Shown here in pieces: positions 53,126 to 64,000 of a DNA stretch of 64,000 nucleotides. Position 1 is the first letter of the stretch, and the number at the start of each line of letters is the position of its first letter. A program made the translations under genes and the position numbers. The notes beneath the pieces were generated by a model, which was not told the origin of the DNA, did no database searches, and saw nothing but the letters and a program-made list of their open reading frames with translations. The stretch is from positions 11,803,001 through 11,867,000 of the forward strand of contig NC_072795.1 in assembly GCF_028583425.1 (NCBI RefSeq), written 5' to 3'. Source of the stretch: Eublepharis macularius. Lineage: Eukaryota; Chordata; Lepidosauria; Squamata; Eublepharidae.

Positions 53126-53325
53126 TCCTGGCATTGTACTGCAGTAGAAAAGCAAGGTCTGAGCCCAGTAGCACCTGAAAGACCCCAAGATTTCCAGGGT
53201 ATAAGCTTTTGCGAGTCGAAGCTCCCTTTGTCAGATCCGACGAAAGGGAGCTTGACTCTTGGAGAGCTTATACCACGGAAATCTTGTGGGTCTTTAAGGC
53301 GCTACCGGGCTCAAATCCGGATTTC
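53126..53325 (+). mobile_element. Fold-back element D
   Basis: Head CTGCAGTAGAAAAGCAAGGT, arms AAGATTTCCAGGGTATAAGC and ACGGAAATCTTGTGGGTC. Flanks GATTTCTTTCTC and GATTTCCTTCTG (10 of 12 equal) are the likely target duplication. Confidence 0.7.
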
Positions 53326-53342
53326 CTTCTGGGACTCATGGG

Positions 53343-53552
53343 TAGGGTTGCCAGCTCCAGGATGGGAAATTCCTGGAGATTTGGGGCATGGAACCTGGAG
53401 AGGGCAGGGTTTGGGGAGGATAAGGCCCTCAGCGAGGTATAACGCCATAGAATCCAAAGCAGTTGTTTTCTCCAGGGGAACTGATCTTTGTGGCCTGGAG
53501 ATAAGTTGTAATTCCAGATCTTCAGCCACCACCTGGAGGTTAGTAACCTTAC
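53343..53552. mobile_element. hAT-like MITE E
   Basis: TAGGGTTGCCAGCTCCAGGA to ACCTGGAGGTTAGTAACCTTA. Confidence 0.8.
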
Positions 53553-54509
53553 GGGGAAGCTGAGGCTCCAAGATTGTCCCAGTCCTTTTGAGTCACTTGG
53601 AAACAGTCCCCCTTTTTCCTCTTCTATAGAAAGCACAGCCGCAGCGGGCATGTGTGGACTGCGCCGTGCACGCTCGCCAGTTAACCTTCAGGAGCTTCGG
53701 TCCATCTGCCTGCCTCTCTCCTGCTATGCGCTGCTTGTTAAGCAGCAAAGTCACCGAAAAGTCCTTCTCGGGGTTGAGCTGAGGCCCACACAGCAGGTGT
53801 GGGGGAGGGAGCCAGCTGCAGCCAGTCAGGAGAGCGAGCCCTGAAGGCAACTGGGGTCAGAGCTGCCAGCCGCTTGGTAAACCGTGGCTCCGGGTAGGTT
53901 AATGATGATGACGCGCCAGAGAGCGCCTGCCTGGCTGTCCCGCATGCAGCTTCAGCCTGAGGGAAAGATTCACCTTCCGTGTTGGTGGAGAGAAAAGGGA
54001 GAAACCCCAGGGAAGGAGAGGGAAAGAGCATCGGCACCAGGGCAGGCCGAACAAAGATCCGTGGCTGGATGAGGCTGCTGTTCTCAAAAGTGGGCAAAGG
54101 GGGTGGCAAGTGGACCACCGGGGAGCAGAGATGCCACAATTCTGCCAGAGCGAACAGTTAGCAGGATGGACCAATGCCCTTCATGCATAAGTGCACCTCT
54201 GGCCCTTTGCTAGGTTTTCCCTATCTTACACTTCACACCGCCTGATGGATGATCGTTGTTAAGGCTCCACCTGGCACCAACCACCTAGCTGAGACCAAAA
54301 TCAGGAACTGGATTCCCTCTCGGCAGAGCAGGAACATCTTGCAACAAGGACTGGGCATCTGAGACCTTGCTACGTGGGTTGCTAGATTTTTTTAAAGAAA
54401 AAACACCAGGTGTCTTGGACACTTCACTTAGGAAACACAGACAGCTCACAGCTGAGAGGAGCAAGGCGAGCAACAACCGTTATTCAAATACCCACCACTG
54501 GAAACTAAG

Positions 54510-54945
54510 AGTCTGTCTACACAAGATGCCTCGGCGCATGTTTGTCAAGTGTAGGGAGATGCAACGTTAGCCGGGAAGCGTAGTTTAAAAAGAAGATCTG
54601 GCAGAGATCGCTCCTCAGAGGGTTTGTTAATTTCATCTTCGCCTCCCTGAAGGCTCTGTCAATTTCACTTCTCCAGGCTAAAACTGTGTGAGATTGCAAC
54701 CAGAGGGCAGTGAGGAATTGAAATGGGCTGGAGCTGCCTTCCAGAGCCGGGTTTGGGCCTGGAGAAGTTATAATGGGCTGAAGTTTCCCTTCTGGCATTT
54801 CACAGCCCCTTCACACAGCTCCAGTGTACAGCAAAGCCTTTGCCCTACCGCCAGCTGTGTCTTTTTAAACTACCCTTCCCAGCTAACATTGCATCTCCCG
54901 ACACGAGTTCTTCACGTGTCAGATGCCTCGTGTAGAGACTATAAA
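54510..54945. mobile_element. MITE family C, complete
   Basis: AGTCTGTCTACACAAGATGC to GATGCCTCGTGTAGAGACT. The inner arms GCCGGGAAGCGTAGTTTAAA and TTTAAACTACCCTTCCCAGC pair. Confidence 0.8.
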
Positions 54946-55099
54946 GAGGGCCGGCTTCAAAGCAATTTGTGAGATTCAGATCTCTGGGTGCCACCCTCTC
55001 CCACTGCACTCTTGGACTTGCTGAGTCCTTCCGTCCATTCGGGTGACGCAGATTGCAGAGACGCTTAGCCACAGTCACTCAGGAGTCAGCTCGTTTTAG

Positions 55100-55893
55100 A
55101 GCTCTAGGCATAGTCTTTTTATTAAATTAATATAAAAAAACCAATCTCTTCTATTTACATCCCAGGTCCCGGCCCCTCCCTCCCCCCTGGAATCTGGAAG
55201 GGGCTCTGATGAGGGGGCTGGGGCAGGGCAGCAAAGAGTCCCTGTGCAGGGAAGGGCTCTGGCGAGGGAAGAAAAGTCTCCCCAGGGCTCAGTAGCTCAG
55301 AGATCCAGTGTCCTCCTGGCTTCTGCCTCCACTCAGAAGGCCAGCAAAGAGTTCCCCCAGTCAGGCTTCCCTTAAGCCAGAGGGCCAGGACCGGCTGACC
55401 CCAGCCCACCCCACCCCACCCCACCCAGGCTCTTTGCATTCAAATGATGGCCTCCTGTTACAAGACAGAGGGAGGTTACGGTAAAACCTGGACGCCTCTT
55501 GTCCAGGGGCAGGCAAAAATCCAGAGCCATACTGGAGCCCAAGAGCTGGGTAAGAGGAACGGGAGTGGCGTGCGGCCCAGAGGCACCGGCCAGATCTTAA
55601 GGTTGTGTCCTGGTGGAGCACGGGGCTTGGTCATCCCGGGAAGCAGGGACAAGAGGGCCAGGTTTCTCTCTCCAGGAGTTCTTTCATGTCGTCCTCTCCT
55701 CCAGCATTGGGCTGGGCTTCAGCGGTTGTCCCTGAAGCCTCGAGGATGGATATTCTAGCGGATGGCAATTCTTGCACCCGGGCCCTTATGCCCTTCCTTG
55801 GGTGGACAGGCTGGGCAAGGAGGGCACCGGAGAGGCTTTGGCTGCAGCCCCTGCGTCACGTCCACGGGGTAGTTTGTGGCTGTCCTCCTGCCA
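55100..55893 (-). other. CLCN2: CLCN2 3' UTR
   Basis: This is GC-rich, non-repetitive sequence downstream of the CLCN2 stop on the minus strand. It runs to an AATAAA (plus-strand TTTATT at 55118-55123) and includes a short CCCCA run near 55400-55430. The A/T-rich block beyond it marks the likely transcript end. Confidence 0.65.
55118..55123 (-). promoter_or_regulatory. AATAAA poly(A) signal of CLCN2
   Basis: The plus strand reads TTTATT, giving AATAAA on the minus strand 771 bases past the CLCN2 stop. T-rich sequence lies downstream in gene orientation. Position and strand fit CLCN2. Confidence 0.6.
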
Positions 55894-59380
<3,487 letters not shown>

Positions 59381-59404
59381 CTAAAAGTGGAGAAACACTC
59401 AGTT

Positions 59405-60173
59405 ATATTGTCAAAGGCTTTCAAGGCCGGAGAACGATGGTTGTTGCGGATTTTCTGGGCTGTATAGACGTGGTCTTGGCATTGTAGTTCCTGACGTTTC
59501 GCCAGCAGCTGTGGCTGGCATCTTCAGAGGTGTAGCATGCAAAAGACAGAGATCTCTCAGAGTCACAGTGTGGAAAAGATGTTGGCAGGTCATGTATATC
59601 TACTCAGGAGGGGTGGGGTTGGGCTGAGTCATCCTGTAAGAGTTTCCCAGGGTGTGGAATGCTAATGGCGGAAGGCTTCACTGTATCCTGAGGAGGTTCT
59701 TTTGCATATGGATTGGTGCTTGATGTGCTAATCTTCTCTGCACGGCTATAGTTGGGTATAGAGTGTTTTGTTAGCCTGGTGTTTTTCAGGACTGGAAACC
59801 ATGCTCTATTCATTCTTAAAGTCTCTTAAAGAACATGAAAGACACTGCAGACTTGGCCATCCTGAAAAATCAGCAGTGGCTGAACATAGCCTAACTCAAA
59901 CAGGACACAGTATCCTATTCCAGGACACTAAAATACTTGACAACACTTCCAACTACTTTGTCAGACTGTACAGGGAAGCCATTGAAATTCATAAGCATAA
60001 GCACAATTTCAACAGGAAAGAAGAGACTTTAAGAATGAATAGAGCATGGTTTCCAGTCCTGAAAAACACCAGGCTAACAAAACACCGTTCCACAGCATTC
60101 CAGCTGCTGGCAAAACGTCAGGAACTACAATGCCAAGACCACGGCTATACAGCCCGGAAAATCCGCAACAACC
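59405..60173 (+). mobile_element. Penelope-like element fragment, fold-back, 769 bp
   Basis: Exact 12-bp target duplication AAACACTCAGTT (59393-59404, 60174-60185). The centre (about 59820-60045) encodes the end of a GIY-YIG-type endonuclease region: HPEKSAVAEHSLTQTGHSIL, then YREAIEIHKHKHNFNRKEE. The left end (59405-59815) and right end (60020-60173) are inverted copies, with a left extension that is not mirrored. The reverse transcriptase is absent. Confidence 0.85.
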
Positions 60174-60359
60174 AAACACTCAGTTCATAGAAGGTGGGTC
60201 CCATCTTCCTCGAGGCCAAGGGCCAGGCCAAAACCAAAGGGAGGGACAGGTGGGAGATCCCAGGTGGCACACAGCAGGCACTTCATGTGTCTTCAAGTAA
60301 TGGACCAGGCAGTTGGCAACCCTTGAACTTTAATAACCTGTCTTATTCAAATAGCAGCC

Positions 60360-60575
60360 CTGACCGGGATAGCCCAGGTGAGCCTGATCTCATTAGATCT
60401 CAAAAGTTAATCAGGGTTGGCCTTGGTTAGTAATTGGATGGGAGACCTCCAACGAAGACCAGGGTTGCAGAGGCAGGCAATGGCAAACCTCCTCTGTTCA
60501 TCGCTTGCCATGAAGGCCCCACCAGGGGTTGCCGTAAGTCAACTATGACTTGACGGCACTCTCCACCACTACCTT
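60360..60575 (+). mobile_element. 5S rRNA-derived SINE
   Basis: CTGATCTCATTAGATCTCAA and GGTTAGTAATTGGATGGGAG match 5S rRNA. The middle AGGCAGGCAATGGCAAACCT and the tail GCCGTAAGTCAACTATGACT are BovB-like. This is the fullest copy in the window. Confidence 0.88.
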
Positions 60576-60589
60576 AATCAAACAGCAAC

Positions 60590-60960
60590 TGAGTAGGGTT
60601 GGATCTGTTGGCAGAGTTCAAATAAAGCAGAGAAGTTACGCTGTGCTGATTAAAGAGGCTAAACGTTTATTTAAGAAATAAAGAGTGAAGAAGAGAGACA
60701 GAGATAGAGTCCTGACTATCTGACTACATCTTGGAGAAGAGTGATAAGGCAGGAGAGAGAAGAAGCAGGATATTGCCCTGTTTAGCCCCATAGGAGACAA
60801 GACAAGGAAATGACCCCCCAGGAAACAAGAGAGATGCTGCTCTCACGGTCCTAACTAAGTGATCCTTGCTGCCCCCTGCACAGAAGGCTCATCTTCCCTT
60901 CTGGCTGCTGCAGTACACCAGACATTGCAATTTCCAACAGGATCTTGTGGATCTGTTCCA
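60590..60960. other. Possible LTR fossil (weak)
   Basis: A block without other assignment. AATAAA-like and TTTATTT motifs and its composition would fit an old solo LTR on the minus strand. No ends or inner region are recognised. Confidence 0.2.
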
Positions 60961-60997
60961 CTGACGCTTTCCTCTCGGGCATGGAGCTCTATGGGAG

Positions 60998-61205
60998 GGA
61001 CCATGGCTCAGCAGTCAAGCATCTGCTTGGCATGCAGAACATCCCAGGTTCAATCCTTGGCATCTCCAGATAAAAAGGACCGGGCAGTAAGTTAAAAAAA
61101 AAACACCTTTACCAGACACCCTAGAGAGCGGCTGCCAGTCAGAGTAGGCAACACTGGTCTTGATAGACCAAGGGTCCGACTCCGTAAGAGGCACCTTGAT
61201 ATGTT
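60998..61205 (+). mobile_element. tRNA-Ala-type SINE
   Basis: GGACCATGGCTCAGCAGTCA (A-box), CTTGGCATGCAG (anticodon-stem region of tRNA-Ala), GGTTCAATCC (B-box) and CTTGATAGACCAAGGGTCCG. This is the best-preserved copy. Confidence 0.85.
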
Positions 61206-61214
61206 TATCCCCTG

Positions 61215-61440
61215 ATGCAAGAAGCTGAACACATCTGAATATGGAATCAGACCATCGGTCCATCAAGATCAGTATTGTCTACCGGGACTGGCAGCGGCTC
61301 TCCAGGGTCGCAGGCACAGATCTTTCACATCACCTACCGCCTGGTCCTTTTTAACTGGAGATAACAGGGACTGAACTTGGGACTTTCTGCATGCCAAGCA
61401 GAGGCTCTTCTCTTGCACCAAAGGAACCCTCATTATGCCA
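61215..61440 (-). mobile_element. tRNA-Ala-type SINE, opposite orientation
   Basis: TCAGACCATCGGTCCATCAA at the left and TTTCTGCATGCCAAGCAGAG at the right, inverted relative to its neighbour at 60998. Confidence 0.7.
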
Positions 61441-61466
61441 GAGGAAAGAGCCACCATCGGTACCTC

Positions 61467-61598
61467 CTATCTATCGGACCTAACCCTTTGACTGCAAGAA
61501 GTCTTCCGGACTATCTATAGAATCTAACCCTTTGACTGCAAGAAGTCTTCCGGACTATCTATAGGATCTAACCCTTTGACTGCAAGAAGTCTTCTGGA
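61467..61598 (+). repeat. Three 44-bp tandem units
   Basis: Units read CTATCTATAGAATCTAACCC, then TTTGACTGCAAGAAGTCTTC and CGGA. The three copies differ at four or five positions only. Confidence 0.95.
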
Positions 61599-61649
61599 CT
61601 AGGAATTTTGATCACTGTTAGGGAGATAACAAACCTCTTTTGATGAAAC

Positions 61650-61856
61650 TAGGGCCATTTCCAGACGGCTTACCTGGCTCTGGAACGTTGCGCCATCTTG
61701 CGGGGAAAACGCGAAATATCGCGTTTTCTCGCGTGAGTTTTGCGCGACGTCACATGACGTTGCGCAAAACTTGTGCGAGAAAACGCGATATTTCGCGTTT
61801 TCCCCGCAAGATGGCGCAACGTTCTGGAGCCAGGTAAGCCGTCTGGAACTGGCCTA
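61650..61856. mobile_element. Palindromic hAT-like MITE (CGCGATATTTCGCG type)
   Basis: TAGGGCCATTTCCAGACGGC and GCCGTCTGGAACTGGCCTA are inverted. The inner arms GCGAAATATCGCGTTTTCTC and their complement form an almost perfect hairpin around GACGTCACATGACGT. No target duplication is seen. Unusually CpG-rich for the window. Confidence 0.8.
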
Positions 61857-62381
61857 GGTATCATTTTTTATACTGCTCTGTCCATAGATACTGTATTATT
61901 TTAAGCGTGCAACATTTCTAATCAAATATAATTTTTTTTAAAGTCCTGCACCAGCTCTTGGCCACAGAGACGGGCACCATGTACCCAGGGGCCATCACTA
62001 TTTCCATGTCGTGAGAATCATGCTCTCCTCACAATACGGGCATCTCCTCCCCTGTGGCGCATGTAAAGCCTGATTTACAGGTGAGGCACAAAAGCATCCT
62101 AGAGCAATTTTGCACAGTCTCAGTGTCTTATTTAAACCTTGCTGCAATTCAAGCGATGTTTAGTAAAAACACCAGAGATGTGCAGCATTTGCAAATATTG
62201 TGCCAGTGAGCAAAGTAAGCATGCACACAGCTGCTTTGCACGAAACGTGGCAGAGTTTGAATAAAACCCAGAGTCTGTGCATAGTTGCACAGGAAACTTA
62301 AGCCTTCGGTTTAAACTGGACTGAAACAAGAGTGGCACAAACCCCTGCCTGAATATTCTATGGGAAATATAGCGGCGTCCC

Positions 62382-62641
62382 CAGGGCTTTTTTTCTGGGA
62401 AAAGAGGTGGTGGAACTCAGTGGGTTGCCCTCGGAGAAAATGGTCACATGGCTGGTGGCCCCACCCCCTGATCTCCAGACAGAGGGGAGTTTAAATTGCC
62501 CTCCCCGCCACTGAGTGGCGCGGAGGGCAATCTAAACTCTCCTCTGTCTGGAGATCAGGGGGCGGGGCCACCAGCCATGTGACCATTTTCAAGAGGTTCC
62601 GGAACTCCATTCCACCACGTTCCAGCTGGAAAAAAGCCCTC
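62382..62641. mobile_element. hAT-like MITE family B, complete
   Basis: CAGGGCTTTTTTTCTGGGAA to TGGAAAAAAGCCCTC. Target duplication GGCGTCCC (62374-62381) and GGCATCCC (62642-62649). Confidence 0.88.
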
Positions 62642-62859
62642 GGCATCCCCAATTTTGCACGTTCTTATTCTGCAGATGTAGCCTCATGGCCAGGCTGCAC
62701 TCAGAATCTGTTTAGGTTGCCATCCTTGGCTGGCAGGAGGTCATTTCAATTTTTCTTCCACAAACGTTGTCCGCAATCTCAACTCCTCCTTTACAAATGA
62801 AGGATTCTCAAGGCCACTTCTTTGGTTAGATTTTAGAATAACGGGCACATGAATTAGCT

Positions 62860-62965
62860 GACTGTGGTGGCTCGGCAGAGGAAGGCGATAGCAAACTGTC
62901 TTTGCCTTCAACACCCCATGGCTGGGGTTGGTTGTGACTCGATGGCACATTTTCATTCATTAGCT
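62860..62965 (+). mobile_element. BovB/5S-SINE tail fragment
   Basis: GGAAGGCGATAGCAAACTGT and GGTTGTGACTCGATGGCAC resemble the shared BovB-like 3' tail. Confidence 0.55.
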
Positions 62966-63665
62966 AGTTTCTCTTTCTAAAAGCTCATCGCAAAATATGA
63001 ACACAAACATCTCTGAATCCGTACCGAGGAGATGCTCCAGCTTTGGACCTTCCAACAAAACAGAAGCCTCTGCTTTCTGTGCCCTGCTGCATCCAAAATC
63101 GATTTTGTCATTTTTTCCCCCCAGCAGAGAGATTCATTTATTATATCCCGCTTTCCAGCCAAGATTGGCCCCAAACCAAATCACAGAAATAAAAATCCAA
63201 TACAAATGACATAAAAATTCAACAGAGATTTTCTAGTTTTGGGCGGGGGGGGGGGTGGATTCTCAGCAGAGCAGATACAGGCACGATGGAGGGGCGCTCC
63301 GGTTTTCTCTTCTTTAGTTTTACCACTGGAGTTGGCAAGCCAAGGGTTCAGTAGGAACAACAGAAGAGAGGAGCCTGACAGCTTCCTACCCTCCCTCCAA
63401 CAGCCTTTTCAGTGGTGGGTGAAAAGGGATGTGGAAGCTTTTCCTGTATGTAAGGGTTTGTGCATATTCCCTCTTGGGTGATGCGCAACATCAAATCGGG
63501 TCCCAGAAAGTACGGCAAACAGGAAGTATAGGTCAACTGCTCCAGTGGACCCGCACAAAACATTTTGGGGGGGATCATGTCTACAGTAAGTGAAGTAGAT
63601 TTGAGACACAGAAAAGGAAGTACTACTTTGTGCAATGGGCAGTTGTCTTGCGGAACTCATAGCCA

Positions 63666-64000
63666 CAGGGCATTTTTTCTGGGAAAAGAGGTGTTGGAAC
63701 TCTCAAGCGACATGCAGCAAGCTGCTTCGGGATTCAGGTATTTAAACACTTCAGTATGCTCCTTAATGATTCGGGAATCTTTACAGAGCACACCAAAGCT
63801 CAAAGCAGCACTTTTCTTGCCATTTCCAAACGGCAGCAAAAGTGTTGTTTTCAAAAGCAAGCCGCTTTTCAGCTGATGGGAGGGTAATCCCCCTCCTGTC
63901 AGTTGAAAAAAGCTGCAGGCTTTGAAAGCAGCAACAGTTTTCTTGCAAGGCAAGAAAAATATTACTGCTATCAAATGCCCCACAGCTTTTTTCAGCTGAG
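63666..64000. repeat. Repeat of MITE B-like start plus palindromic GCAGC/AGCTT sequence, cut by window end
   Basis: CAGGGCATTTTTTCTGGGAA opens like family B, then diverges. The arms GCCATTTCCAAACGGCAG and others follow, and AGCTTTTTTCAGCTGA lies at the very end. The element is not fully in the window. Confidence 0.4.

Larger units (their letters stand above)
47186..55099. other. Intergenic region between the HSPB7-like gene and CLCN2
   Basis: The two flanking genes converge on it. Repeats are listed separately. About 51540-52080, 52520-53100 and 53580-54500 have no recognised repeat and no exon I can support. Confidence 0.75.
59381..64000 (-). other. CLCN2 intron, continuing past the window
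   Basis: No CLCN2 exon was recognised here. The content is the Penelope-like, SINE, tandem and MITE copies listed separately, plus unassigned stretches at about 61860-62370 and 62970-63660. Confidence 0.6.

Noticed and set aside
59820-60045. Host gene exon suggested by the open frame KSAVAEHSLTQTGHSIL
   Set aside because: It is the Penelope-like endonuclease region, flanked by element ends and a target duplication.

Overview
This window is vertebrate nuclear DNA, most likely from a squamate reptile. The genes have introns with GT-AG boundaries. The repeats are of squamate type: BovB and CR1 LINE ends, tRNA- and 5S-rRNA-derived SINEs, Penelope-like fragments, L1 3' ends and many hAT-like non-autonomous elements. 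I cannot name the species from sequence alone.

Three host genes are supported. FAM131A (+) has four coding exons at 2159-2252, 13756-13938, 23185-23313 and 33249-33787. These splice into one 314-residue frame that lacks the upstream N-terminal exon(s), and a long candidate 3' UTR follows. A small heat-shock protein of HSPB7 type (+) has three exons at 43566-43713, 45831-45985 and 46631-46804 (158 aa) and a poly(A) signal at 47162. The last three coding exons of CLCN2 (-) lie at 59380-59276, 57868-57782 and 56088-55894, with a 3' UTR running down to about 55100. The rest of CLCN2 lies beyond position 64000.

FAM131A next to CLCN2 matches human 3q27. The paralogous human block at 1p36 is HSPB7-CLCNKA-CLCNKB-FAM131C. 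The HSPB7-like gene found here between FAM131A and CLCN2 is therefore best read as the sister copy (ohnolog) of HSPB7. To my knowledge mammals lack it at this place. It is the most interesting gene in the window.

Nearly everything else is repeats, often nested. FAM131A intron 3 carries a 3.73-kb palindromic hAT-like element (28414-32142) with arms of about 1.7 kb and an exact 8-bp target duplication. It sits inside a second hAT-like element, which abuts a third at the same target. Intron 2 begins with a 16-unit minisatellite directly at the splice donor. A second group of fold-back elements has unusual target duplications of about 12-13 bp, similar to those of the Penelope-like copies here. 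One of them landed exactly on the HSPB exon-1 splice donor and duplicated it. A Penelope-like copy sits 12 bp from a CLCN2 splice acceptor. Non-repetitive blocks at about 20210-20640 and 25370-25520 look like candidate regulatory elements of FAM131A.

Repeat boundaries are read by eye. They are exact only where a target duplication is quoted. Comparisons with human proteins rely on recalled sequences, not on a search.
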